Positions 8,125 through 15,967 of a DNA stretch of 64,000 nt are shown piece after piece; positions within the stretch are counted from its first letter, which is position 1; the number at the start of each line of letters is the position of its first letter. Source of the DNA: UBA1952 sp965246855 (lineage in GTDB: Bacteria; Bacteroidota; Bacteroidia; Chitinophagales; Chitinophagaceae); NCBI GenBank assembly GCA_965246855.1, contig CBDFFP010000003.1:124001-188000 (forward strand), written 5' to 3'. The notes beneath the pieces are model-generated. The model had not been told where the DNA came from and did no database searches. It saw only the letters and a program-made list of their open reading frames with translations. The position numbers and the translations under genes were made by a program.

Positions 8125-10341
8125 TTACACCTGCACCAACCCCGCTTTCCGCAGCGTCGCCAGCGGCTTCCCGTCCCAGAAAAGCTCAAAATCTTCCAGT
8201 CCACTTGCTTCATAAGTGTCGCGGATTTCGGCACGAGTAAAACGCTTTTCTTCTCCAATACACAGACTTGGCAGAAGTGCCGCAAGCCACACTCCTTTCT
8301 CCTTTTCCAAGCGCAACGTAAGCGTCTCGCGGCGGCTTTCTAAAGTGAGAACGGCTTCTTCCCACGTCGCGCCTTTCTTGCTTTTGCTCACTACCTCGCA
8401 GGCTACCTTTCCACCCAGCCAAATCACGCGGCTGCTTTCTTTCGGAAGTTGCAAGGCGGCTTCTTCCAACACGCCGTGAATCCAGTCGGGTTTTACGGTA
8501 GTGCGCGGTGTTTTCTCCTCAAACCATTTGTGCAACGGGTCAGTCAGGCCAATGCCGTGCATGTAGTTGAAGAGCGACTTTTTCAGGCCATAGCCGAAAG
8601 CGTCGTGGTCGGTTGTGTTGGCTTCGGTATAGGCCAAATCGTTGTTGGCAAAAGCGCCTTCTGCCTGCATGATTTGTACGCCATAAGTCGCCGGACTTTT
8701 CCCCACCGGACTGTGCGCCGTCAGCGCGAAGCGATGCCAGAATGCGGAGCGCAACACGCCTGCCGCAAACATCTGCCGTACCATCTCCAGCGAGTCCATC
8801 GTTTCCTGTGCCGTTTGTGTGGGGAAGCCATACATCAGGTAGGCATGAACCAGAATACCCGCGTCGGAAAACGCCTTGTTCACGCGCGCCACCTGCGCCA
8901 CGGTTACTCCTTTGTCTATCAGCTTCAGAAGTCTATCTCCCGCCACTTCCAACCCACCACTCACCGCAATGCAACCCGACTCGCGCAGGAGGCGACAGAG
9001 ATCAGGCGTAAAGCTCTTTTCAAAGCGGATATTGGCCCACCAACTCACCACCAGTTTGCGGCGGATAATCTCCAGCGCAAGGTTGCGCATCAGGGCGGGC
9101 GGCGCGGCTTCGTCCACAAAATGAAAGCCCGTGTTTCTGGTTTGCGCCACCAGCGTTTCCATCCGGTCGGCCAGCAAGGAAGCGGTCAGCGGCTCGTAGT
9201 CGGAGATATAGGGCAGGGCCGTGTCGCAGAAGGTACATTTCCCCCAATAGCAGCCGTGGGCCATCGTCAGCTTGTTCCAGCGACCATCGCTCCACAGGCT
9301 GTGCATCGGGTTCGTTACTTCAATCACCGACACGTATTTATCCAAGGGCAGGCCGCTGTAATCGGGCGTTCCGGTTTCGGTGAAAGGGTAGTCGCGGCAG
9401 GCGCTGTTGTTGTGGAAATGCACTTCGCCATCGGCCAGTGCGTAGGTTCTTTTGAGCAGCGAAAAGTCTGTTCTTCCGCCCAAAATATGCTGGTACAAAC
9501 CCTCTATCGGCGCTTCGCCGTCGTCCAGACAAATAAAGTCCACGGCTTCAAAAAGGCGCGCGTCTTTGAGGCTGCGCAGTTCCGTGTTGGGATAGCCTCC
9601 ACCCATTGCCACAGCAATGTGCGGGTGATGCTTTTTCAGCCATTGCCCGCAGCGAAGCGCAGCAAAAAGATTACCGGGAAACGGTACGGAGAGCGCCACT
9701 AAAAGCGGTTGATGCACTTCTATCAGATTGCCCAACAAGGGCAGCATCACCGTGTCCACAAAACCCGGCGGCTGCGCCAGTGCGTTGTACAATTCATCAT
9801 AAGAAGGCGCGGCCTGCGACAATTTCTCGGCGTAGCGGGAGAAGCCGAAGTGGGGGTCTACAGCTTCGGTAAGGAGGTCGGAAAGGTCTTCCAAATAGAG
9901 CGTCGCCAAGTACTTGGCGCGGTCAGTGATGCCCATTTCGCCAAAGGCCGCTTCTAGATCGGGAACCTGCGAAAAGCGCGACGCTTCGGGCAGAAATCTT
10001 CTGTCGGTAATGTTGCGGGCCAACGTTGGGTCAGCGCCTTGCATGAAGCGGATGACCGGGCCAATGGTGCGGCGGTAATCTTCCTTCAAAGACAACATGC
10101 GCTGTGTGTTGGGCGAAGGATTTTGGTGCGCTGCGGCTATTTCAAAAACCTGCGCGAGACCGGTAGGCGAGAAGATTTTAAGCAGCACTTCCAACCCCAA
10201 ATCTGCCTGCTTGGAGGGAATGCTCCGGCTGTTTAAAAAGCCTTGCAGGTATGCCATTGCCGGGTAGGGCGTGTTCAGTTGCGTGAACGGCGGCGTGAGC
10301 AGCAGCACAGATTTGGGGAGATTCACAGCAGGCGTCGGCAT
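8125..10341 (-). CDS. B12-binding radical SAM protein
   Basis: This 738-residue protein has an N-terminal cobalamin-binding-like region: KSVLLLTPPFTQLNTPYPAM, then LSVPFPGNLFAALRCGQWLK and AVAMGGGYPN. A radical SAM domain follows, with the iron-sulfur motif in AHGCYWGKCTFCDTALPY. The cysteines are spaced C-x4-C-x2-C rather than the usual C-x3-C-x2-C. Such variants occur in this superfamily, and the family catalyses diverse methylations and rearrangements. The C-terminal 150 residues match nothing I know. The Met at 10341 is chosen because a TACCTTTGC promoter element lies 9 bp upstream; a longer frame from 10518 would start inside the 43-bp repeats. No neighbour indicates the substrate. Confidence 0.85.
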   Translation of the reverse strand: MPTPAVNLPKSVLLLTPPFTQLNTPYPAMAYLQGFLNSRSIPSKQADLGLEVLLKIFSPTGLAQVFEIAAAHQNPSPNTQRMLSLKEDYRRTIGPVIRFMQGADPTLARNITDRRFLPEASRFSQVPDLEAAFGEMGITDRAKYLATLYLEDLSDLLTEAVDPHFGFSRYAEKLSQAAPSYDELYNALAQPPGFVDTVMLPLLGNLIEVHQPLLVALSVPFPGNLFAALRCGQWLKKHHPHIAVAMGGGYPNTELRSLKDARLFEAVDFICLDDGEAPIEGLYQHILGGRTDFSLLKRTYALADGEVHFHNNSACRDYPFTETGTPDYSGLPLDKYVSVIEVTNPMHSLWSDGRWNKLTMAHGCYWGKCTFCDTALPYISDYEPLTASLLADRMETLVAQTRNTGFHFVDEAAPPALMRNLALEIIRRKLVVSWWANIRFEKSFTPDLCRLLRESGCIAVSGGLEVAGDRLLKLIDKGVTVAQVARVNKAFSDAGILVHAYLMYGFPTQTAQETMDSLEMVRQMFAAGVLRSAFWHRFALTAHSPVGKSPATYGVQIMQAEGAFANNDLAYTEANTTDHDAFGYGLKKSLFNYMHGIGLTDPLHKWFEEKTPRTTVKPDWIHGVLEEAALQLPKESSRVIWLGGKVACEVVSKSKKGATWEEAVLTLESRRETLTLRLEKEKGVWLAALLPSLCIGEEKRFTRAEIRDTYEASGLEDFELFWDGKPLATLRKAGLVQV

Positions 10342-10350
10342 AGAGCGGTG

Positions 10351-10359
10351 GCAAAGGTA
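10351..10359 (-). promoter_or_regulatory. -7 promoter element of the radical SAM gene
   Basis: On the minus strand this reads TACCTTTGC, a full match to TAnnTTTGC. Only 9 bp separate it from the ATG at 10341, so the transcript would have little or no leader. Confidence 0.55.
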
Positions 10360-10409
10360 TTTTAGGGATAAGGCCCGGGCTATGGTTTGAAGAATAGAGC
10401 CTTGGAATT

Positions 10410-10448
10410 TAATGCCCGGTGCGGTAGTGCCAAGCGCCGGGCATTTTT
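10410..10448 (+). terminator. Orphan terminator-like hairpin in the divergent gap
   Basis: AATGCCCGG and CCGGGCATTTTT form a stable stem with a loop of about 17 bases, followed by a T run on the plus strand. No plus-strand gene lies immediately upstream. It could end a small RNA or stop transcription running away from the radical SAM promoter. Confidence 0.5.
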
Positions 10449-10479
10449 GAGGTAGCGGATAGTATCCGGCTCCCTTTCT

Positions 10480-10694
10480 GCCCATGTTACACTGTATTAT
10501 GTCTTGAGATGACGTCACCCCTGCCCATGTTACACCGTAATATGCCTTGAGGTGACGTCACCCGTGCCAATATTGCGCTGTAATATGCCTTGAGGTGACG
10601 TCACCCGTGCCTATGTTGCAACCTAACCTACCTTGGGGTGACGTCACCTCTGCCCGTGTTACACCTTAATATACCTTGAGGTGACGTTATCCTC
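10480..10694. repeat. Five-unit 43-bp tandem array with GGTGACGTCACC palindromes
   Basis: Five head-to-tail units of exactly 43 bp start at 10480, 10523, 10566, 10609 and 10652. Most units split into two halves that both begin GCC. The first half (21 bp, GCCCATGTTACACCGTAATA-like) varies; the second (22 bp, GCCTTGAGGTGACGTCACCC) is conserved. The 12-bp palindrome GGTGACGTCACC is perfect in units 2-4 and altered in units 1 and 5, so the array decays at its ends. It fills the divergent gap between the radical SAM gene and the DUF2382 genes. The rest of the 10342-10800 gap holds the promoter and hairpin listed separately. Confidence 0.9.
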
Positions 10695-10800
10695 CGAATA
10701 AGCGTTGCTCTTTACATGAGGCGATAGCGCCGGACGCGCTTGTAAAAAGCCAATTCTTTTATCTGGTACGGTCTTTGGAAACCCTGTGAAAATCCTCCTG

Positions 10801-11241
10801 ATGGCCGAGCCGATACTACCTCCAAACCCCTTTCCTCAAAATACCCAGGCGTTGCCCATTGTGGAAGAATTTGCTACCATCGGCACACAGACGGTAGAGA
10901 CCGGGCGGGTGGTGATTTCCAAAAAAGTAGAAGAACACGTAGAATCCGTGCATGTGGTTACCTCTCATGACGAAACCGAGGTGGAGCGCGTGACGATGAA
11001 CCGCCTTGTAGACAGCGCCCCGGCAGTGCGCTACGAAGGCGACACGATGATTATCCCGGTGCTGAAAGAGATAACGGTCGTGGAGAAAAAGCTGATGCTG
11101 GTAGAAGAAATCCGTGTGACGAAACGCAAAGTGCAGACGCAGGAAACCGTGCCCGTTACGCTGCGCAAAGAGCGGATTGAAATTATTCGTGAAAAAGCGT
11201 CTGATACCCCTGGAACGGGCGAAGCTGGCAAGGTTTTATAA
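10801..11241 (+). CDS. DUF2382 (YsnF/AvaK-like) stress protein
   Basis: This 146-residue protein is essentially a single DUF2382 domain. It is dominated by alternating charged and beta-forming stretches such as VETGRVVISKKVEEHVESV and EITVVEKKLMLVEEIRVTK, ending VTLRKERIEIIREK. DUF2382 proteins (B. subtilis YsnF, cyanobacterial AvaK) are associated with general or oxidative stress, but the biochemical role is unknown. No signal peptide is seen, so it is likely cytoplasmic. A GTG at 10786 is an alternative start. A second, larger DUF2382 gene follows after 55 bp. Confidence 0.82.
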   Translation: MAEPILPPNPFPQNTQALPIVEEFATIGTQTVETGRVVISKKVEEHVESVHVVTSHDETEVERVTMNRLVDSAPAVRYEGDTMIIPVLKEITVVEKKLMLVEEIRVTKRKVQTQETVPVTLRKERIEIIREKASDTPGTGEAGKVL

Positions 11242-11296
11242 ATCACCCCAAGCAAGATTTCCTTTTAACCCCAAACCCCTATAAACCCTTATCACC

Positions 11297-12298
11297 ATGA
11301 ACAACACCACTGTTATCGGCGTATTTGATTCCGCCGAAGAAGCCCAAAAAGCCGTGAGCGAGCTGCAAGCCGCTGGTTTTGCAACCGACTCTGTTGACCA
11401 CGCACAGCGCGGCGCCCAAAACGTAAACGCAAGCGCACCGGGCGGCGCGGATGCGTATCAGAACACATCCGGCACCATGGTCGAAGGCGCTGCTGATGCG
11501 GTGGACCGGGGCGTGAGCAAAGCCGGAAATGCAGTTGCGAATGCTGCGCACAACGCTGCTAATTCCCCTGCCGGTGGCGCAGATGCGTACCAAAACACAT
11601 CTGGTACGCTGGTGGAAGGTGCTGCCGACGCAGCTGACCGCGGCGTGAGCAGCATTGGTCGGTTCTTCTCCAATCTGTTCAGCGACGACCATCAGGAAGC
11701 AGATCGCTATACCCATGTGGCTTCCCAATCTAATTCCATCGTTACCGTTCACGCCGACTCCCACGAGCGCGCAGAACAGGCTGCTGAAATCCTGGACCGC
11801 TGTGGCGCTGTAGACGTAAACGAGCGTAGCGAACAAGTTGGCTACAATACTACTGCCAATCAAACCGCGACTGTTTCCAATGACCGCACAGCAGAAACCG
11901 GACAAACGCTGAAAGTAGTGGAAGAAAACCTGCGCGTAGGCAAGCGCGAAGTAGAAACCGGTGGCGCCCGTCTGCGTTCCCGCATCGTGAGCCGCCCGGT
12001 AGAAGAAAGCCTGCGTCTGCGTGAAGAGCATGTGTTTGTAAACCGCACGCCGGTTGACCGCGCCGCTACCGAAGCCGATTTCTCCACGTTCCGCGAAGGC
12101 ACGATTGAGCTGCGCGAAACTGCCGAAGTACCGGTAGTAAGCAAAGAAGCCCGCGTGGTAGAAGAAGTGAGCCTCGGCAAGGAAGTGAACGAGCGCCAGG
12201 AAACCGTCCGCGAAACCGTTCGGAAAACCGAAGTGGATGTGGAGCAGATTCCCGGAAAGGAAAGCATCAACCGCGATGCCAACAAGCGCGACATCTAA
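11297..12298 (+). CDS. General stress protein with YflT-like and DUF2382 domains
   Basis: This 333-residue protein starts with a YflT/GSP17M-like fold (TTVIGVFDSAEEAQKAVSEL, residues 4-23). That fold appears to resume at about 120-155 (SIVTVHADSHERAEQAAEIL). Between the halves lies an inserted Ala/Gly/Asn-rich segment with two near-identical repeats starting at residues 49 and 93 (GGADAYQNTSGT, then VEGAADA and DRGVS). The DUF2382 domain fills residues 184-300 (LKVVEENLRVGKREVETGG). The domain pair is typical of bacterial stress proteins; no signal peptide is seen. A terminator follows 33 bp after the stop. Confidence 0.85.
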   Translation: MNNTTVIGVFDSAEEAQKAVSELQAAGFATDSVDHAQRGAQNVNASAPGGADAYQNTSGTMVEGAADAVDRGVSKAGNAVANAAHNAANSPAGGADAYQNTSGTLVEGAADAADRGVSSIGRFFSNLFSDDHQEADRYTHVASQSNSIVTVHADSHERAEQAAEILDRCGAVDVNERSEQVGYNTTANQTATVSNDRTAETGQTLKVVEENLRVGKREVETGGARLRSRIVSRPVEESLRLREEHVFVNRTPVDRAATEADFSTFREGTIELRETAEVPVVSKEARVVEEVSLGKEVNERQETVRETVRKTEVDVEQIPGKESINRDANKRDI

Positions 12299-12330
12299 GC
12301 CCTGCTTCTAGCGAATACCCTTATCAATAC

Positions 12331-12366
12331 AAAGCGTCCCGGAAATATTCCGGGGCGCTTTTTCTT
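12331..12366 (+). terminator. Terminator after the DUF2382 genes
   Basis: AAGCGTCCCGGAA pairs with TTCCGGGGCGCTT (one G-T pair), followed by TTTTTCTTT. It separates the stress genes from the pirin gene. Confidence 0.85.
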
Positions 12367-12385
12367 TGCGCTAAAATCTCCTTTC

Positions 12386-13102
12386 ATGAACAACTTCGTT
12401 TATCATCCGGCAGACACGCGCGGCGCGGCTAACCATGGCTGGCTCGTAGCCAAACACAGTTTTTCTTTTGCCCGCTACCACGACCCGGAGCGCGTGCATT
12501 TCGGCGTGCTGCGCGTGCTGAATGACGACATCGTGGCGCCGGGCATGGGCTTTGGAACGCACCCGCACGACAACATGGAAATCATCACCATTCCCTTGCG
12601 CGGGCAGTTGGCGCATAAGGACAGCATAGGGAATGCGGAGACGATTGAGACGGGCGAGATTCAGCTTATGAGCGCCGGAACGGGTGTAGAGCACAGCGAG
12701 TTTAACCCTTCCCAAACCGAAGAAGTGAACCTGCTGCAAATCTGGATTTTCCCGAACCGCCGCGACGTAACGCCGCGTTATCAGCAGCTTCCTATTACGA
12801 TAGAAGAGCCCAATCATTTCCAGCAGCTTTTCTCGCCGAATCCCGAAGATGCTGGCGGCTGGATACAGCAAAATGCTTGGGGCTTTATGGCGAGCCTCAC
12901 CGCCGGGGCAACCGTCAACTACGAGCTACAGGAACCTGCCAATGGCGTGTATGTATTTGTGATTTCCGGGAGCATCACGGTGAATGGACAAACGCTCACA
13001 GACCGCGACGGATACGGCATCTGGAGTGTAGAAGCATTTGCAATTTCGTGTGAAAAGGACACACGGGTGTTGTTGCTGGAAGTACCAATGGGGTTTGAGT
13101 AG
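12386..13102 (+). CDS. Pirin-family protein
   Basis: This 238-residue bicupin has the bacterial pirin (YhhW-like) pattern. The N-terminus is HGWLVAKHSFSFARYHDP. The metal-binding histidines lie in GTHPHDNMEIITIPLRG and GTGVEHSEFNPS, followed by VNLLQIWIFPN. YhhW-type pirins can oxidise quercetin in vitro, and the physiological substrate is unknown. Pirins commonly sit in stress gene sets, consistent with the DUF2382 neighbours. Start ATG at 12386 is 26 bp after the terminator stem. Confidence 0.92.
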   Translation: MNNFVYHPADTRGAANHGWLVAKHSFSFARYHDPERVHFGVLRVLNDDIVAPGMGFGTHPHDNMEIITIPLRGQLAHKDSIGNAETIETGEIQLMSAGTGVEHSEFNPSQTEEVNLLQIWIFPNRRDVTPRYQQLPITIEEPNHFQQLFSPNPEDAGGWIQQNAWGFMASLTAGATVNYELQEPANGVYVFVISGSITVNGQTLTDRDGYGIWSVEAFAISCEKDTRVLLLEVPMGFE

Positions 13103-13113
13103 GGATTCTTTTT

Positions 13114-13132
13114 CCACGAGTTTCACTCGTGG
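13114..13132. repeat. Single hairpin of the CCACGAGTTTCACTCGTGG family
   Basis: This 19-bp sequence is identical to the first hairpin of the element at 3119. It lies 11 bp after the pirin stop codon and just before a terminator. The rest of the larger element is absent. Confidence 0.75.
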
Positions 13133-13151
13133 GACACTCATGGGGCACAAG

Positions 13152-13183
13152 AAAGCCCGCTTCAAACGAAGCGGGCTTTTTAA
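13152..13183. terminator. Terminator between convergent pirin and small hydrophilic gene
   Basis: A perfect 12-bp stem (AAAGCCCGCTTC / GAAGCGGGCTTT) with an AAAC loop is followed by T residues on the plus strand. It could serve both converging genes. Confidence 0.88.
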
Positions 13184-13197
13184 TTGGAAAGGAGCAT

Positions 13198-13386
13198 TCA
13201 GGCTTCTTCTTTCTGGCCTGGGTCTTGTTGGGCGTTGGCCTCATTATGTTTCTGTATGGCGGCCTCCTGCTCCTGCTTCATGTCGTTTTGCGTGGCGTTG
13301 ATTTTGTTTTCCTGCCGGTTGGTAGGAATCTTGTTCGCCGCTTCCTGATTCAGGTCGGTGCGTTGCTGTTTGTTGTTGTTGTCCAT
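13198..13386 (-). CDS. Small hydrophilic Gln/Asn-rich protein
   Basis: This 62-residue protein is almost entirely charged or polar (starting MDNNNKQQRTDLNQEAANK) with no hydrophobic core, so it is probably intrinsically disordered. Many Q, N, K and E residues and the setting beside DUF2382 and pirin genes suggest a stress-related small protein, but no family is recognised. Coding is supported by an ATG start, a clean frame between neighbours, and a composition unlike a random frame. It could be co-transcribed after the SDR gene, which ends upstream on the same strand 56 bp away. Confidence 0.6.
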   Translation of the reverse strand: MDNNNKQQRTDLNQEAANKIPTNRQENKINATQNDMKQEQEAAIQKHNEANAQQDPGQKEEA

Positions 13387-13402
13387 GGGATTGAGGGTTT
13401 GG

Positions 13403-13454
13403 GTGATTGATGTTTTATGTGTCGTGTTTCATAAACCATGACTCATGACTTATG
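13403..13454. repeat. ATG-rich short-period spacer
   Basis: This stretch repeats degenerate TCATGA/TTTCATAA-like motifs at intervals of roughly 7-12 bp (ATGTTTTATG, TTTCATAAACCATGACTCAT). It runs into the stop codon of the SDR gene. Similar ATG-rich spacers are at 697-723, 38590-38632 and 43029-43066. Confidence 0.4.
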
Positions 13455-14237
13455 CTCCGCCGGCTTGTTGTCTTTGTATGCCTGCGCGGCGGCAACAGAG
13501 TCGGGCATCACGTTGCTCATAGTGGTGTTTACCTTGTTCATCATGCCGCTGATGATGCGGTCTTCACCAGCCATAAGGGCTTTGTAACCGTCTTCGGCCA
13601 CGCCTGCCGCATCGGCCAGCTTGTCTTCCTGCACAACGGTAGCTTCCAACATATCTGCCTTTCGAAAGAAATCGGTGTCCGTTGCGCCGGGGAGCAGGTC
13701 GGTGATAGTAACGCCCTTCGTCTTGCGGATTTCATACTTTACGGCCTCGCTCCAGGACAAAACGAAAGCCTTCGTGGCGTGGTAAACCGCCTGCAAAGGC
13801 CCCGGAATTTTGCCTGCGATAGAGGCTACGTTCAAGACCTTGCCGCTGCCGCGCTCCACCATCTGGCGCAGGAAATGTTTGGTCAGGATAACGTAGGCGT
13901 CGATGTTGAGGCGGATGATGCTTAGCTCGCGGTGGATGTCGTTCTCCAGGAATTCGCCCCACGCGCCTTGTCCGGCGTCGTTCACGAGGATGTCTACTTG
14001 CCCGGTTACTTCTTCGCACAGCTCAAAAGGGCCTTCCGGGGTCATCAGATCTTTGGAAATCGTCTGTACGTCGGGTGCGCCGATGGTGCGGAGTTCGCTG
14101 GCGGCGCTTTGCAGGTGGGCTTCGTCGCGGGCCACAAGGGTGAGGCGGTAGCCGTCCTTTGCAAACAGCTTGGCCAGTTCAAAGCCAATGCCGCTGGTGC
14201 CGCCGGTAATGAGGACGTGTTGATTATTTGGGTTCAT
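13443..14237 (-). CDS. Short-chain dehydrogenase/reductase (SDR)
   Basis: This 264-residue classical SDR has the cofactor glycine motif ITGGTSGIGFELAKLFA (residues 10-26), NDAG in place of NNAG, and the catalytic Ser and YxxxK in NVASIAGKIPGPLQAVYHATK. The motif AKDGYRLTLVARDE fits NADPH binding through arginine. Substrate cannot be assigned. Start MNPNNQHVLITGG at 14237 is chosen; the longer frame to 14501 crosses the divergent promoter region of the next gene. It sits in the stress island and is divergent from the lipoprotein gene at 14346. Confidence 0.92.
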   Translation of the reverse strand: MNPNNQHVLITGGTSGIGFELAKLFAKDGYRLTLVARDEAHLQSAASELRTIGAPDVQTISKDLMTPEGPFELCEEVTGQVDILVNDAGQGAWGEFLENDIHRELSIIRLNIDAYVILTKHFLRQMVERGSGKVLNVASIAGKIPGPLQAVYHATKAFVLSWSEAVKYEIRKTKGVTITDLLPGATDTDFFRKADMLEATVVQEDKLADAAGVAEDGYKALMAGEDRIISGMMNKVNTTMSNVMPDSVAAAQAYKDNKPAEHKS

Positions 14238-14321
14238 AGTAGGGATGAGGGGTTGATAGAGGTTGGTGCGTTGATAGGGATGCTCTTCGCGCCTCCAAAA
14301 TCGTTCCATTCCCTCCGGTAT

Positions 14322-14329
14322 TACTTTTG
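14322..14329 (+). promoter_or_regulatory. -7 promoter element for the SdiA-regulated-like gene
   Basis: TACTTTTG matches TAnnTTTG and lies 16 bp before the ATG at 14346. Confidence 0.45.
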
Positions 14330-14345
14330 AAAGAACATTCCGGCC

Positions 14346-15218
14346 ATGCACACTTTCTCCTTGAACCGCTTCTCCAAAACTTTCTTCCGGCAAAAACTGC
14401 TTCCGGTGCTTCCTGCAGTCTTGCTGCTCTTCTTCCCGGCCTGTCAGAAGGCGCAGGCACAAAAGGCAGACCCTACCGAAAACACGCTGACGGTACTCCA
14501 TAACTGGACGATGCCCACCGACCTGCGCGAGATTTCAGGCCATGCCTTCTATGGCAGCCTGCTGGCTGCTATTGAGGACGAAGACGGCATCATCTACCTC
14601 TTCAATCCCAAGACGGGCGTCGTTGAAAGGCGTATTCCCTTCGGCGCGGCAGGCGATTATGAAGGCATTGCCATTGTGGGCGAAACCGCTTGGGTGTTGC
14701 GCTCTGATGGGGTGCTTTTTGAAGTGAAAAACTTTGCCAATGGCACGCCCACGACGCAGAAGCACACCACTTTTCTTCAGGCCGGGAACAATACGGAGGG
14801 GCTTTTCTACGACCGTCCCAACAACCGCCTGCTCGTCTCTGTAAAGGATCAGGATCCGAAAGACAATTCCTGCAAAGGAGTCTATGCCTACGACCTGCGC
14901 ACGGGTACGATGGCCCAAAAACCTGTCTGGTGTATGGTTGCGCCGGGCACAGACATCTCCAGCAAGCACCACCCCGAACTCCGGGCCTCGGAGATTGCCC
15001 TCCAACCCACCACGAACACGCTTTATGCGCTCGACGGCCCCGCCAATCGCCTCTATGTGCTGGATGCCGACGGGCAGGTGCGCCATTACTACAAGCTGGA
15101 TAAAGATGCTTTCCCGCAGCCGGAAGGACTGGCTTTCGCAACCGACGGCACGCTCTATATCTCCACGGAAGGCAACGGAGGAAATGGTGCTGTTCTGAAG
15201 GTGAGGCTGGAAGAGTGA
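14346..15218 (+). CDS. SdiA-regulated-like beta-propeller lipoprotein
   Basis: This 290-residue exported protein has a long signal peptide with hydrophobic core LLPVLPAVLLLFFPAC and a likely lipobox FPAC. The mature part resembles the SdiA-regulated/phytase-like propeller family: REISGHAFYGSLLAAIEDED, GDYEGIAIVGETAWVLRSDG, then NTEGLFYDRPNNRLLVSVKD and EGLAFATDGTLYISTEG, which are repeated blades with acidic turns. The function of the family is not established. The N-terminus overlaps no other gene. Confidence 0.72.
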   Translation: MHTFSLNRFSKTFFRQKLLPVLPAVLLLFFPACQKAQAQKADPTENTLTVLHNWTMPTDLREISGHAFYGSLLAAIEDEDGIIYLFNPKTGVVERRIPFGAAGDYEGIAIVGETAWVLRSDGVLFEVKNFANGTPTTQKHTTFLQAGNNTEGLFYDRPNNRLLVSVKDQDPKDNSCKGVYAYDLRTGTMAQKPVWCMVAPGTDISSKHHPELRASEIALQPTTNTLYALDGPANRLYVLDADGQVRHYYKLDKDAFPQPEGLAFATDGTLYISTEGNGGNGAVLKVRLEE

Positions 15219-15316
15219 GCAGCGATTCCCCCGACGGAGGCTTCCACACGCGTCTGCGCAAAACCGCAACCCGCTAACCCCTGCTTCTCTTTTCTTCGCA
15301 ACTTCGCGCCTTCTTT

Positions 15317-15772
15317 ATGAAAAAGACCTTCTTCGCTGCCCTTGCTGCCGCGTTTCTGCTCGCTTCCTGCGCTAAAGATTCCAGCACGCCGCCTCCCTCC
15401 CTTATAGGCAAATGGCAACCGTATAACTACACGCTCCGCTACCTCCGCGCAGGGCGAACAGACTCCTTCAAGGTGATTCCCCGCGACTCGTTTCCGTCCT
15501 GCCAGCAAGACGACTACTGGCGCTACAATGCTAACAACACAGGCCTTGCATATCGGGGTTCGCTTTGCACAGGAGAGACTTCTGCCTCGGACTCTTTTAG
15601 CTGGGAGCTTTCCGGCAACGTCCTTGTTCTGACCTACGCCAACGGACAAAAAGAAGGCATGACCGTCTCTTCTATCAGCACGGATTTCTACACGGCTTTC
15701 GACACACTCTATCCCACCGCCACGCAGCCCGATACGGCCACGCTGACGCAGCAATTCAAGCGCCTCCCTTAG
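15317..15772 (+). CDS. Lipocalin-like lipoprotein
   Basis: This 151-residue protein has a lipoprotein signal (KKTFFAALAAAFLLASCAKD) with lipobox LASC. The mature sequence begins SLIGKWQPYNY, the GxW start typical of small Bacteroidota lipocalin-like domains, and continues with alternating beta-strand patterns (YWRYNANNTGLAYRG, FSWELSGNVLVLTYANGQ). Two cysteines (SFPSCQ, LCTGE) could form a disulfide. Ligand is unknown. It follows the SdiA-regulated-like gene on the same strand after 98 bp. Confidence 0.7.
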   Translation: MKKTFFAALAAAFLLASCAKDSSTPPPSLIGKWQPYNYTLRYLRAGRTDSFKVIPRDSFPSCQQDDYWRYNANNTGLAYRGSLCTGETSASDSFSWELSGNVLVLTYANGQKEGMTVSSISTDFYTAFDTLYPTATQPDTATLTQQFKRLP

Positions 15773-15826
15773 AGCATATCCGAAAAGTAAAGCCCCGTGG
15801 AAAGGGGCAAGGCGTTTTATCGGAAA

Positions 15827-15893
15827 TCTTTTGTCATCCCGAAGGGGCCTTAGCGGTTTGCGTCCGGCAAGATCCCTTCGGGAGGACAAAAGA
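15827..15893. repeat. Palindromic repeat element (CCCGAAGGGG family)
   Basis: The ends are inverted: TCTTTTGTCATCCCGAAGGG on the left and CCCTTCGGGAGGACAAAAGA on the right, with about 27 bp between. Each end also contains its own hairpin. It is related to the elements at 5485, 18508 and 30608 and abuts the possible upstream ATG of the acyl-CoA synthetase gene. Confidence 0.7.
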
Positions 15894-15967
15894 TTATGAC
15901 CGAACAGGCTTTCGACATAGAATTCCCGGATAGGCTCTCCGGTTTCGTTTCCCCCATTCTTCCCTAC

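Noticed and set aside
8125..10518. Longer radical SAM start at 10518
   Set aside because: It would lie inside the 43-bp repeat array, upstream of the TACCTTTGC promoter element.
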